Below are positions 23,991 to 32,607 of a stretch of DNA of 40,701 bases, one piece after another. Source of the stretch: Gammaproteobacteria bacterium (GTDB taxonomy: Bacteria > Pseudomonadota > Gammaproteobacteria > Pseudomonadales > Azotimanducaceae); NCBI GenBank assembly GCA_030425195.1, contig JAUIAV010000029.1:1-40701 (forward strand), in the 5' to 3' direction. The notes under the pieces were generated by a model, which had not been told where the DNA came from, searched no databases, and saw nothing but the letters and a program-made list of their open reading frames with translations. The first letter of the stretch is position 1, and every line of letters begins with the position of its first letter. The translations under genes were made by a program, and so were the position numbers.

Positions 23991-25901
23991 TCACATCGAC
24001 GGGGTCTGAGCGTACTTGGCTCTGGCTTTCCTAAACAGTGCAACGACTTCCTGGCGCTGCTCCTGTGTTTCAAACTTCGCCCTGGTAAGAGCCCATTCGA
24101 TCGCAGCGTCCACGCTTGCCACTAATGCGGCGGCCGCCGCTTCATCCCAGATCGGTTCTGCTGCAACGTCGATGTACACGGGTGAAGTGTGTGCCATAGG
24201 GGGTATACCAGGTGCCCCAAGCACCGACCAGACCTGCATGGGCAGAAGTTCGGTTCCATTGGTTCGTGCCGCGATCCAGGTACTTCCTTCAATCGTAACT
24301 TCCGCTTCCAGACTGAGGTGCGAGGCATCGGACCTGTTGTCGACTGAGGCGATCACTTCACCGGCCTGTACGATCTCCAGTTTTTCGACCGGGTACTCCA
24401 GGTATGGCGCATGTACTTCGGCTCGTATCGACACGGATTCGCCTGAGGAGGCCTCCAGTACGGCTCCAATGGGTGCGTCGTTTACCGTCAGTTTCAGAAC
24501 TGGGCCTGTGGTGACGAAAGTCCTGCCTGCTGCGAGGGCCGCCAGCCACTTTTCGTAGCTGAGTGGCCCTTCGACATTCGCATAGGTCTTAACGCTGCCC
24601 ACAACCTGTACATTGAGCATTTTGTCCGTGCCGGCAGTGGCGGGCAGCCTCGATCCCGTGTTCAGGAACCGGTAGTACACGTCGAGCACACCGGTGCTGA
24701 AGGCGTCACCCCAGGTGAACAGATCGATCGTGTCTATTTTCCCGAGACCCACGTCGACGGCGAGTTCTCCGTCAGGAAAAGGAAAGTGCGCCCAGGTGAC
24801 CATCCCACCTTGCGCATGTGCCGCATCGGCCTGCATTGCCATCGGCGGATAGTCAGAGCCGTCCACGACGCCCTCCGGAGGCGCTCCCCAGGCCAACGGG
24901 TATACCAGCTCATCGATACCATGCAGGATCGTGTGTCCCAACCAACGATGTCGTGCCTCCTGGTTGTACACGACGATTTCACCCTCTTCACCGGACGGGC
25001 TGGGGTGCCCACGAAAATTCGCCACGTCTGTGATCAGCTCGCCCCACTTGGTGGCCAGCACGTAGACAACGTCCAGGTCTTCCGCCCGCAGCTCCTTCAA
25101 GGCATTACCTTCACTGAGGAAGTGTGTATGCGTGTCACCGGCATACCACCCGCTGGCTGCCAGATTCGTCCAACGATTCATTTCGACATCGACACGGTCC
25201 TGCTTGCCGGTGACCTCGAACCGATCGATGGTTGGGTAGAACTCAGTGCCTTTCCGCACGTCGATCGTGTAAGCACCTTGAGGCAGATCTGCGAAGAACT
25301 CCGGCGCAACGTACGCATAGGTTTTTCCATTGATGAGGACGTCCCCACCAACATCCTGCCGCCATCCGGCACGTATGTTCTTCTGGTGACCTCGAGGCGG
25401 CCAGTAGTTGCCGTTGGAATCCGTAATGTTCACGCGCGCGTACGCCGGCTCTTCGTCGCTTGTCACACGGAACCTCACCGCCTCGGTTGGCACCTGTTCC
25501 GAGAGACCCGCCGGTGCGAGGGAGGCCGGCAGATCCAGCGGCTCGAGGTTCTGAACCCGCCATTGGCCGTTCTCACGAGCGAGCGTCGTCTTCCAAGCGG
25601 ATAGGTAGCTTCCCCCAAACGAGCTGATCAGCAATGGCGCGGCCTCTACGGTATCGCCGACCTGCCGATAGGTAGCGTGATTGATTGTTACAAGGCTATC
25701 AGGAGAGGTGCGATATCGCGGTACGCTTGACCCTGTGAGCTCGGCTACCAGTTCGTCATTCTGCGCATTGACCGCATCGGCCCACAGACCCAATACACGG
25801 CTCGGGCCAACCCATTCATCGCTGGGATGCGCCCATGGCAGACCGGGCAGAAGCAAACCCAGAAGCAATGCAGGAAGTATTCGTCTACTCATCATTTCCA
25901 T
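23991..25901 (-). CDS. CehA/McbA-like PHP-domain metallohydrolase, exported
   Basis: A 636-residue exported protein. Residues 1-26 are a signal peptide (Ile-Leu-Pro-Ala-Leu-Leu-Leu-Gly-Leu-Leu). After a 200-residue N-terminal part with a nuclear-transport-factor-like beginning, a beta-sandwich precedes the PHP domain, which starts Gly-Trp-Tyr-Ala-Gly-Asp-Thr-His258-Thr-His260-Phe-Leu, the metal-binding His-x-His of the CehA/McbA family. Trp-Ala-His-Phe-Pro-Phe and Thr-Ala-Gly-Thr-Asp-Lys supply the later metal ligands. Known relatives hydrolyse carbamates or phosphoesters; the substrate here is unknown. The start could also be ATG 25895 or 25892; the 76 upstream codons do not look coding. It begins a less GC-rich stretch. 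Confidence 0.82.
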   Translation of the reverse strand: MEMMSRRILPALLLGLLLPGLPWAHPSDEWVGPSRVLGLWADAVNAQNDELVAELTGSSVPRYRTSPDSLVTINHATYRQVGDTVEAAPLLISSFGGSYLSAWKTTLARENGQWRVQNLEPLDLPASLAPAGLSEQVPTEAVRFRVTSDEEPAYARVNITDSNGNYWPPRGHQKNIRAGWRQDVGGDVLINGKTYAYVAPEFFADLPQGAYTIDVRKGTEFYPTIDRFEVTGKQDRVDVEMNRWTNLAASGWYAGDTHTHFLSEGNALKELRAEDLDVVYVLATKWGELITDVANFRGHPSPSGEEGEIVVYNQEARHRWLGHTILHGIDELVYPLAWGAPPEGVVDGSDYPPMAMQADAAHAQGGMVTWAHFPFPDGELAVDVGLGKIDTIDLFTWGDAFSTGVLDVYYRFLNTGSRLPATAGTDKMLNVQVVGSVKTYANVEGPLSYEKWLAALAAGRTFVTTGPVLKLTVNDAPIGAVLEASSGESVSIRAEVHAPYLEYPVEKLEIVQAGEVIASVDNRSDASHLSLEAEVTIEGSTWIAARTNGTELLPMQVWSVLGAPGIPPMAHTSPVYIDVAAEPIWDEAAAAALVASVDAAIEWALTRAKFETQEQRQEVVALFRKARAKYAQTPSM

Positions 25902-26054
25902 TCGTATAGCAGTTGGGGTCCAACATGAATGTCGGGAGACGCCGGACTTCCAGCTTAACAAAGCCGTATGAATGTCTCTTGAGAAACTCGCGGGTTCGCA
26001 TTGAAAGCCTTTAGGTCGTACGCTGAAGTTCTGTCGGTTTGAGGCTGGTAGAAC

Positions 26055-26885
26055 ATGGGCACGGAAAGTAGCTCGCGCCTGCAGGGGAAAGTAGCGGTTG
26101 TCACCGGAGCTTCTAGCGGCTTCGGTCAACTGATCGCCGTAACTCTGGCCGAGAACGGCGCTGCTGTGTTCATCTGTGGACGTTCAATCTCCGGTCTGGA
26201 GGAAACCAAGGCTCAGATCGAAGAGCTAGGAGGGTATGCAGAGATCTCGGCTTTCGACATACGTGATACGGCTGCCCTGAGAGGATTCATACAACGAGCC
26301 TCCCGATTTTCTGACCGTTTGGACCTGCTCGTGAACAACGCGGGTTTCGGTTATCTGGACGATATCCTCGATGGCAACCCGGACCAGTGGCGCGATATGT
26401 ACGACGTTAATGTGATCGCTTTGCTCTCGGCATCCCAGGTTGCCGTTGAGCAGATGCGATCGACCAACTCCGACGGTCGCATCATCAATATTTCGAGTAC
26501 GGCCGTACTGCGTCGGGATACCAACGTGTACGGCACGACCAAATACGCCGTTAACGCAATCAGCTCTTCTCTTCGCAAAGAACTCGAGGATGACACAATT
26601 CGTGTCACGGCCATCATGCCGGGTGTTTTCGCTACGAACTTCATCAGAACCATGGGTCGGGACGCTATTCTCGCTATGGCTCGATCTATGGGTTTAGACG
26701 ATCTGGAGATCGATGCCGATAACAAGCTATCACAAACATCTCTCGAATCGCTGCGCAAACGTATGGGCTCAGCGATAGGAAATCCACAACACGTCGCAGA
26801 TGCCGTAATGTATGTTGCGAGTCAGCCAGTTGAGCTCGAAATCGAAGAACTGGTCATAAGACCCCCAAAAGCTCTGCAGATCTAG
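26055..26885 (+). CDS. Short-chain dehydrogenase/reductase
   Basis: A 276-residue classical SDR. The NAD(P) loop Thr-Gly-Ala-Ser-Ser-Gly-Phe-Gly lies at about residues 18-25, Asn-Asn-Ala-Gly at about 94-97, and Ile-Ser-Ser-Thr-Ala precedes Tyr159-x3-Lys163, the catalytic pair. Gly-Arg-Ser at the end of the second strand suggests NADPH preference. The C-terminal region (Ile-Glu-Glu-Leu-Val-Ile-Arg-Pro) is that of YdfG-like reductases that act on small hydroxy acids or aldehydes; the real substrate is unknown. It diverges from the metallohydrolase and precedes a membrane-protein gene by 36 bases, so an operon of 26055-28238 is possible. Confidence 0.92.
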   Translation: MGTESSSRLQGKVAVVTGASSGFGQLIAVTLAENGAAVFICGRSISGLEETKAQIEELGGYAEISAFDIRDTAALRGFIQRASRFSDRLDLLVNNAGFGYLDDILDGNPDQWRDMYDVNVIALLSASQVAVEQMRSTNSDGRIINISSTAVLRRDTNVYGTTKYAVNAISSSLRKELEDDTIRVTAIMPGVFATNFIRTMGRDAILAMARSMGLDDLEIDADNKLSQTSLESLRKRMGSAIGNPQHVADAVMYVASQPVELEIEELVIRPPKALQI

Positions 26886-26921
26886 CAGTACGACCAGAGC
26901 CCCGGGGCTGGAGGATATGAC

Positions 26922-27641
26922 ATGGCGGAAGCGGGCAGTGTGCGGGGTATGGCGGCATCCCAGAGTTTCTACTTTTACCTGAGCCTGTGGATGTGTGCGA
27001 TCGTAGCTCTTGGGTTCATCCCCGGCTTTTTCCTGCCGCGACCGGATCCTACAGTGCTGCAGAACCCGGTGGTGCACCTGCATGCGCTGGTTTACGTCGG
27101 TTGGCTGGCGCTGGTTGCCTATCAGATGCGTCTGCCGAGCCAGGGGCGCGTTGCCGATCATCGCAGAATGGGCCGCTGGCTCGTCTACTATGCCGTGTTG
27201 CTGGTGATAATGGGGCTCTGGGTGACGTTCTCGCGGTTCGTCGACCGCATAGACATGGGCGAGGCGGTGGCGGCGAGCATACAGATGTGGCCGCCATTTT
27301 CCGACATGCTGGTCTTCCCCATTCTATTCAGCCTGGCGCTCGCCTATCGCAAACACGCAGAACTGCACAAACGCCTGATGGTGCTTGCCTGCTGCATGCT
27401 GACGATACCCGGCGCGGCACGCATGTTTTTTATCGGCAGTCCGCCCAATATTCTGGCGTTGGAGCTGATCTTTCTGTCACCCGTGTACATCGGAATTCTG
27501 CGTGACTGGGTTGTTGAACGGCGTGTTTACCCGGTGTATGTGATAGGCACTGCCGTCCTGGCGCTGATGCCAATGCGTATGGTGGTCGTGGAATGGCCCG
27601 TGTGGCAGGCATTCACAGACTGGCTTGCGTCCGTTGTCTAG
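26922..27641 (+). CDS. Multi-pass membrane protein of unknown function
   Basis: A 239-residue protein with six to seven predicted helices. Notable features are Val-Val-His-Leu-His-Ala-Leu-Val-Tyr in the second helix, His-Arg-Arg-Met-Gly-Arg-Trp after it, and Leu-His-Lys-Arg-Leu-Met-Val later: histidines at membrane edges in a pattern I know from unnamed bacterial membrane proteins. These could bind heme or metal, but that is inference. GGAGG lies nine bases before ATG 26922. It follows the SDR gene closely and precedes the ATPase gene by 57 bases. Confidence 0.75.
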   Translation: MAEAGSVRGMAASQSFYFYLSLWMCAIVALGFIPGFFLPRPDPTVLQNPVVHLHALVYVGWLALVAYQMRLPSQGRVADHRRMGRWLVYYAVLLVIMGLWVTFSRFVDRIDMGEAVAASIQMWPPFSDMLVFPILFSLALAYRKHAELHKRLMVLACCMLTIPGAARMFFIGSPPNILALELIFLSPVYIGILRDWVVERRVYPVYVIGTAVLALMPMRMVVVEWPVWQAFTDWLASVV

Positions 27642-27698
27642 TCATTACACCAGCAGACGGCAGAAGAAGACTGTTTAACGCCTCAGGAATCTCAGTTT

Positions 27699-28238
27699 AT
27701 GGAACGCATCGTTCTGACCGGTGGACCTGGCGCAGGGAAGACAACCGCCCTTGAAGTGCTGCGCAGCCGCGGCTACGCAACCGGGGCTGATGCGGCCAGA
27801 TCCATCATCCGTGAACGGAAGCTTGCGGGACTATCCCCGAGACCAGACGCCTTGACCTTCGCACAGCAGGTCTTTGAGAAAGAGCTTGATGCATATCGCT
27901 CTGCGGAGAGTTCGCCATCGTTCTTTGAGCGGGGGGTTGTCGAGGCCGTGGGTTCTCTGTTCGGGGCTGGCGCCCTGGATGACGATCGTGTCAATCGCCT
28001 GATAAGCGACTATCGCTATCAGGCGGTTTTCATCTTTCCTCCGTGGGAGGATATTTATTGTATGGACGACGAACGCGATCATACGTTTGATCATGCGTTT
28101 CGAGTCTACGAATCCACGCTTGGATTCTATCGTCAACACGACTACGAACCGATAGAAGTTCCCCTGGGTGCCGTTGGAGACCGTGTGGATTTCATACTGA
28201 AGCATGTCGGGACGCCTGACGACGGGGCGCAGCAGTAG
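27699..28238 (+). CDS. Small AAA-type P-loop ATPase
   Basis: A 179-residue P-loop protein of the AAA_28 kind. It starts with a strand and Walker A (Gly-Gly-Pro-Gly-Ala-Gly-Lys-Thr-Thr, residues 8-16), and has Phe-Phe-Glu-Arg-Gly-Val-Val-Glu near residue 75 in the Walker B/substrate region and Val-Phe-Ile-Phe-Pro-Pro-Trp near 110. Relatives resemble small kinases such as thymidylate or nicotinamide-riboside kinases; activity is not assigned. It is the last gene of the SDR-membrane protein-ATPase series. Confidence 0.85.
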   Translation: MERIVLTGGPGAGKTTALEVLRSRGYATGADAARSIIRERKLAGLSPRPDALTFAQQVFEKELDAYRSAESSPSFFERGVVEAVGSLFGAGALDDDRVNRLISDYRYQAVFIFPPWEDIYCMDDERDHTFDHAFRVYESTLGFYRQHDYEPIEVPLGAVGDRVDFILKHVGTPDDGAQQ

Positions 28239-28614
28239 ACGGCTCTTTCGCCCACAGCGGCTGGGATCTACCAGGAGCAGATATCGCTGCATCACCTACA
28301 CATCACCGGCTCCGCCACTGGATACACAATCAGTCCTACTTCAGAAACCAGCTATCCCACCGTCAAGGCTGAAACAGGCCAAAGACGGTTATGGATGGTT
28401 CGGTTGTCCTGGTGACGGCATCCCGACGATCGACCGGCTGGGCGTACACGCAACGGTGAACAATGTGGCTACGCAGAGTTGAATCTCTACGCCGCTTCTG
28501 CTATCACAAGCGATCCAACAGATCTGTTTTGGTTTCAGCTTCGCAACCAGATGAGAGCTATATCTCAAACGAGAAGCGTTGTCACTTCACCTGGTTCAGA
28601 TCACAGGAGAGGTC
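28239..28614. other. Intergenic region without a recognisable gene
   Basis: I read all six frames over these 376 bases and find only short frames without a ribosome site or familiar motif. The last 20 bases carry the CACAGGAGAGG Shine-Dalgarno of the RTX gene. The promoter of that gene should lie here, but I see no clear hexamer pair. Confidence 0.5.
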
Positions 28615-29499
28615 ATGAAAACTCTTGGCGCTTCGGCTTTGATACTTGTATCTACGTCACTCGCTTCTCTCGGTGCGACCGCGCATTGCGAAGGTAAACA
28701 CACCGGTAACCATCCACACTGCATCGGTGATGAAGAACCGGAACCAGCTGAGTATGTTGGAAGTGACGGAGTTCAGTTCATCCCGCAGGGATTCTCAGGG
28801 TTCGACTACTACATTGTCGGCACCGCCTGGCCAGACAATATCACCGCAGGTATTGGAAACGACCTGATCGAGGGCGGCGACGGGGGAGACGCGATATAAG
28901 CCCTCGGTGGAAACGACGTGATAGATGGTGGGGATGGCGGCGACAGCATCGACGGCGGCGACGGCGACGACCAGCTAGATGGAGGGTTGGGCGACGACTT
29001 CCTAGGTGGGGGACCTGGAACGAACGTATTAAACGGTGGTGAAGGGGATGACCTGATTACCGGTGGGAATGGAGATGATGAAATCAACGGCGGCCCAGGC
29101 AACGACGAATTGGGCGGCCTGGAAGGAACGAACGTAATTCACGGTGGAGCTGGAGACGATGTCTTTTTGGGTGTGGCCTATTCCGGGACTGCGGCAAACG
29201 AAATGCATGGCGGAGATGGCTGTGACACCTTCATCTTCAACCGTGCATTTGGCACCGCTACGATCATGGATTATGGCTATCCTTACAACAGTACAAATTG
29301 TGACTTAATCCACTTCCGCTACGAAAGATTTTGGCGAGCCGATCCAAGCGACGCCCGGATTACTACGGTAGGTGATGACATTGTCATTGATATATGGATC
29401 ACAAAAGGTGGCGGTGTGGGGGGCACGGTAATTTTGAAAGATGCAGTACGAAATGGCGTCTCGCTATCCATGTCAGACATCAGCTTTGAACACGAATAG
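28615..29499 (+). pseudogene. RTX-type calcium-binding repeat protein interrupted by an in-frame TAA
   Basis: From ATG 28615 (Shine-Dalgarno CACAGGAGAGG) the frame gives a signal peptide of about 24 residues, an acidic linker, and the first RTX repeat, then TAA at 28897-28899. The same frame continues for 200 more codons with about ten further nonapeptides of the Gly-Gly-x-Gly-x-Asp-x-Leu/Ile-x type (Gly-Gly-Asp-Gly-Asp-Asp-Gln-Leu-Asp, Gly-Gly-Glu-Gly-Asp-Asp-Leu-Ile-Thr), then a C-terminal domain ending Asp-Ile-Ser-Phe-Glu, typical of RTX proteins before a type I secretion signal. Uninterrupted it would be 294 residues. A GTG at 28918 could in principle restart, without a clear ribosome site. 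No type I exporter lies nearby. Confidence 0.85.
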
Positions 29500-29722
29500 C
29501 AAACGACAACGCTAGCATTGTGTTGAATGCCAAAATTTCCACCACTCTGGGTTGAAAACGCTCCCATCTCTCCCCGGTGACGCTGGGTCGCATACTCCCA
29601 GCCAATGTCGAAACACTCGGACCGAGCCGTCGAGCCCACGCGAAGCTGCACAGCCTTGCCATCGATGACCACCAGGCGCAGACTCGGCTACTGCTCCACA
29701 GGCTGATCGAACGGAGAAATTC

Positions 29723-30310
29723 GTGGCTCGAGGCAGAAAGCTAGCGCATGTACTCTATCGGACTCACCGCTTCGAGGAGATGGTGGGATGGTATCAACGG
29801 GTCTTCGATGCCGAAGTACAGCATGCAGACCCAGCCCTCGCATTTCTTTCCTACGATGATGAACATCATCGCTTCGCCATCGCGAATCTGGATGTGCTCC
29901 GACCGGATGACCGCGAGCGAGAAAAGAAGGGACTCGTAGGCGTCGATCACGTCGCCTATACCCTCGACTCCCTCGAGGATTTACTCGATAGCTATGCCGA
30001 GCTGAGGGAAAAGGGTATCAGGCCCTACTGGTGCGTCCACCACGGCATCACGGTCTCCATGTACTACAAGGATCCGGACGGCAACCAGACGGAGTTTCAG
30101 GTCGATTGCTTTCCCTCCAGCGATGCTACCGTCGGCTACATGAAGGGTCCGGCCTTCGCCGAAAATCCCGTCGGAGTAGAATACGATCCGGATGATTGGC
30201 TGAGCCGGAGAAAGGCAGGTGCAGATCTGGCAAGCCTGCTGATGGCGAAGACGGCCGCAGATGCATCGCCGATACGAGGCGCGATGATGGAGACGCCGGC
30301 CAGTTCCTGA
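29723..30310 (+). CDS. VOC-superfamily protein, extradiol dioxygenase-like
   Basis: A 195-residue VOC protein with two beta-alpha-beta3 modules. Metal-ligand positions look occupied: His9 (Lys-Leu-Ala-His-Val-Leu-Tyr), His76 (Val-Asp-His-Val-Ala-Tyr) and Glu124 (Asn-Gln-Thr-Glu-Phe-Gln). His-His-Gly-Ile-Thr-Val-Ser-Met-Tyr-Tyr-Lys-Asp-Pro-Asp-Gly resembles the active-site strand of extradiol ring-cleavage dioxygenases, so it may cleave catechol-like compounds, though glyoxalase-type chemistry cannot be excluded. The last 60 residues are an extra helical tail. The start is GTG 29723 behind CGGAGAAA. It stands alone, 223 bases after the RTX remnant. Confidence 0.85.
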   Translation: MARGRKLAHVLYRTHRFEEMVGWYQRVFDAEVQHADPALAFLSYDDEHHRFAIANLDVLRPDDREREKKGLVGVDHVAYTLDSLEDLLDSYAELREKGIRPYWCVHHGITVSMYYKDPDGNQTEFQVDCFPSSDATVGYMKGPAFAENPVGVEYDPDDWLSRRKAGADLASLLMAKTAADASPIRGAMMETPASS

Positions 30311-30441
30311 ACCGGCGTCGATGTCTTGTCTGGGTCGAAACTGGCAGATTGGTGCACCTGCGCAAAACGACCGCTTTCAGAAAGCAGACAAAGCGACATC
30401 AGGGCTGATTCCTGCCAATTGCCGCCATCGGCAAGCACCTG

Positions 30442-30828
30442 CTACCTGCGAAAACAACTACCTTGTTGGAGGAACTTTTGAAGTTCTAAAGCTCTTTGAT
30501 TCCCCAAGCTAAACTCGATGTCGTTGCTAAGCGGAGTTTGAATCGTCGCGGGATTCTCTATCAATGGCCGCTCCGCTTCGCCTACAAACACCAGTCTTTC
30601 GCCGATCGCGTTGCTCGTAAGCGCGAACAAGCGCTTAGCTGCCTCGTCATTGAGCTTGATGTGGACGCTTGAAAAATCACCGTTAACCGTCCGAACAACC
30701 GATTCCACGTCCGGGGGACACAACCTGAATTCGATGGAGTAGGCTGGAAGCGATACGGAAGCGATTATCAACAGCAACAAAAGTACTCTTGGCACTATTC
30801 TTCCTAATAATCGGAAGTGAACGACCAT
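30442..30828 (-). CDS. Stand-alone SecD P1-head-like exported protein
   Basis: A 128-residue protein with a signal peptide (Val-Leu-Leu-Leu-Leu-Leu-Ile-Ile-Ala) and a single small domain. Lys-Leu-Asn-Asp-Glu-Ala-Ala-Lys-Arg-Leu-Phe-Ala-Leu-Thr, Ile-Gly-Glu-Arg-Leu-Val-Phe-Val-Gly and Asn-Pro-Ala-Thr-Ile-Gln-Thr-Pro-Leu follow the order of the SecDF P1 head subdomain, which in SecD sits inside a protein of about 600 residues. Function as an isolated domain is unknown. ATG 30828 was chosen because the signal peptide then has normal length. It is separated from both neighbours by more than 100 bases. Confidence 0.7.
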   Translation of the reverse strand: MVVHFRLLGRIVPRVLLLLLIIASVSLPAYSIEFRLCPPDVESVVRTVNGDFSSVHIKLNDEAAKRLFALTSNAIGERLVFVGEAERPLIENPATIQTPLSNDIEFSLGNQRALELQKFLQQGSCFRR

Positions 30829-31300
30829 ACTAGCAAACCACCTGGGACGTCCGCGTTCGACCAAAATCAGCGTCTGGTCGTGAAACGACTCACTACTGCG
30901 CCTCTGATTTACAGCGCTTTTTGGCTGCTGTTCATTCCATTCTGGAAGGAAAAAGGAGCACGATATTACGTGCGGTTTCTAAATGTCGGGCAATGCTCGG
31001 GCAAATCGAAGGGCAGAATGTAGCGGTCAGAGCAGGGGCCGCCAACTAACTGATAAACGGAAGGTATTTGGTGGAGCCAGGGAGGATCGAACTCCCGACC
31101 TCTACAATGCCATTATCAACGAGGAACTGGCCGGACACCGCGCGGCGCTGGGATTTTCCGGACATCACCGGTCCCTACTGCACCCGTCTCTCCGAGCCGT
31201 CACACCACTTCAGCCGGCTTCCGGGCAGGTGTCGCGGGATTGAGTGTCTTCGACCGGCGGCGTAGCGTATGTAGGACATCGACCTCGAAGGGGATAGGGA
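30829..31300. other. Gene-poor junction containing the tRNA fragment
   Basis: About 470 bases with no supported gene. The part from 31069 is the tRNA-Ala fragment described separately. From about 31117 to 31250 the base composition becomes GC-rich again and one frame reads Asp-Thr-Ala-Arg-Arg-Trp-Asp-Phe-Pro-Asp-Ile, possibly the wreck of a former gene, which I cannot identify. The promoter of the 31301 gene should lie at its right end. Confidence 0.4.
31069..31114 (-). pseudogene. 3' half of a tRNA-Ala gene (putative attachment site)
   Basis: The 46 bases match the 3' part of the intact tRNA-Ala at 33400-33475: CCA, discriminator and 3' acceptor strand (31069-31079), T-arm, variable loop and the anticodon arm down to position 31 (31096-31114 is an exact 19-base match). 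The two T-stems differ (GGGAG/CTCCC here, GACGG/CCGTC in the intact gene) yet both pair fully, so this came from another functional tRNA-Ala. Homology stops in the anticodon loop, a common crossover point for tyrosine integrases. Confidence 0.88.
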
Positions 31301-31513
31301 ATGGCAATAGAGATCAGGTGCGAGCACTGCGACGAGTGGTTTCGAAGCCCCATCCATATGAGCGCAGAGGCGTTCGACACCGGTACGCTGAGTGGCAATC
31401 GAGTACAGTGCCCTCACTGCAAGGAGATGACTGGGTGCGACAAGGAGAACATGCGGATGCGACCCGATGACGACGACCCTTCCGGTGGTGGCTTCGTGGG
31501 TCGAGATACCTGA
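31301..31513 (+). CDS. Small zinc-ribbon protein
   Basis: A 70-residue protein with two Cys-x2-Cys knuckles: Cys-Glu-His-Cys at residues 7-10 and Cys-Pro-His-Cys at about 37-40, followed by Thr-Gly-Cys-Asp-Lys-Glu-Asn-Met. This is a zinc-ribbon pattern; the acidic tail has four aspartates in a row. Function is unknown. ATG 31301 has AGGGGATAGGG upstream. Just after its stop, another frame (31513-31620) spells a Cys-Ile-Cys-Val-Asp-Cys-Asp motif, possibly the remnant of a further zinc-binding gene. Confidence 0.72.
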   Translation: MAIEIRCEHCDEWFRSPIHMSAEAFDTGTLSGNRVQCPHCKEMTGCDKENMRMRPDDDDPSGGGFVGRDT

Positions 31514-31613
31514 AACACCTCTCCGAAATCTCCCCCGCCTTCCGGGTCTACTGCATCTGCGTGGACTGTGACCGGCAGGAGCTCGTGGACACCTGCAACG
31601 GTGGTTCACTACA

Positions 31614-31703
31614 CTAAACTGCTGCAGCCATGCTCGGTGTTGCGAGCACCAGAGCCCCGATAGCACAGCCAATGACGAGAACCAATTTACATACTGTAGT
31701 CAT
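31614..31703 (-). CDS. Possible 29-residue hydrophobic peptide
   Basis: ATG 31703 lies two bases after the stop of the 31706-32290 gene and opens 29 codons to TAG. The product is nearly all hydrophobic (Leu-Val-Leu-Val-Ile-Gly-Cys-Ala-Ile-Gly, then Ser-Met-Ala-Ala-Ala-Val) and looks like a signal peptide that ends at its cleavage site. It may be a real small membrane peptide, or what is left of an exported protein gene cut at this point. No strong Shine-Dalgarno is seen. Confidence 0.33.
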   Translation of the reverse strand: MTTVCKLVLVIGCAIGALVLATPSMAAAV

Positions 31704-31705
31704 GA

Positions 31706-32290
31706 CTAGTACCCCTTCCTCGCGCACCATGCTGAGAGATATTCTTCCGGTCCCTGAGCTCGCTTCTCCGCGAGCTTCGCGCTATCGAACTTAGCGTAAA
31801 AAATGGATGGCGCAGTACTTCGCCACCAAGCTTTCAGTTCTCTGGTCGTAGCAGGATCGAAATGAGCCAGAGTCACTACGTAGTGCTTCTTCCATATCTG
31901 CTCTCTGAGATCGTCAATCGAGTCCAGAACACGGAACACCGCCGGCCCAGCTGGTCGGTGATCCCCGCATGGCACCCGTCTGATTTCGGCGTCCGATTCT
32001 TTGTTGATTTCGCTGCCAACCTCCAGCAGATAATCGAGAATCGGATACGCCTCATCAGGCGTTTCATGCAATCCCATTCCGTAGTGGACCATTCCTGCAG
32101 CGAGTTCTCGATCGGACTCGTTACCTGCCACCAACGCGAATACATTGAACGCAAAAACGACGTGGTCTGGGATCTCATGACTGTTTGTAGCGTCGTAGCT
32201 CACTCGAATGCTATCAGGCAACTCCGGTCGTTCTGCGCCGATACACAACATCGAAGTCGATAGCAGAAGCAATGCTAGTATGGATTTCAT
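31706..32290 (-). CDS. Hypothetical exported protein
   Basis: A 194-residue protein with a signal peptide at 1-19 (Ile-Leu-Ala-Leu-Leu-Leu-Leu-Ser-Thr-Ser-Met) and a helical-looking mature part with aromatic patches (Leu-Lys-Ala-Trp-Trp-Arg). A pair of cysteines, near residue 108 and four residues from the end, could form a disulfide. I recognise no domain. GGGGAGAA lies eight bases before ATG 32290. It lies inside the tRNA-bounded segment, with weaker codon bias than genes outside it. Confidence 0.68.
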   Translation of the reverse strand: MKSILALLLLSTSMLCIGAERPELPDSIRVSYDATNSHEIPDHVVFAFNVFALVAGNESDRELAAGMVHYGMGLHETPDEAYPILDYLLEVGSEINKESDAEIRRVPCGDHRPAGPAVFRVLDSIDDLREQIWKKHYVVTLAHFDPATTRELKAWWRSTAPSIFYAKFDSAKLAEKRAQGPEEYLSAWCARKGY

Positions 32291-32607
32291 TCAATTCTCC
32301 CCTGACTCAAGCAGGGCCGCTTGAGCTCTTCCATGGTTAAGGAATCATAGTCTTGAAAACCGTGAATCGGCATTTCCTGTGCCACACCTCCTTCTTCCCC
32401 CGGAGATGCGTACCACTATAGCCGGATGTAGATGAAACGACGGTGATGGATTGCGCCGCGTGGGAAAGACGGGGTTTGCGTACCGGGACCACTCACCGCC
32501 TTCATCCCACCACTCCGGTAGACGTGAGTACGAAATTACACGCGATTCAATCGAAAAGGCCGAATCTGCTTGAGATCGCCACCCGCAGATCTCAAAGTAG
32601 TGCGTAG
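32291..32607. other. Intergenic region, no gene recognised
   Basis: About 320 bases without a credible frame. The left 100 bases should hold the promoter of the exported-protein gene. I looked here for the missing start of the DUF3800 gene, whose proteins begin with an Asp-Glu-Ser-Gly motif, and did not find it in any frame. Confidence 0.45.

Noticed and set aside
24786-25604. 272-codon frame antisense to the PHP metallohydrolase
   Set aside because: No motif or ribosome site; the minus-strand gene has signal peptide and His-x-His motif.
28840-29180. Regular short repeats that could suggest a CRISPR array
   Set aside because: They are coding RTX nonapeptide repeats of about 27 bases without unique spacers between identical repeats.
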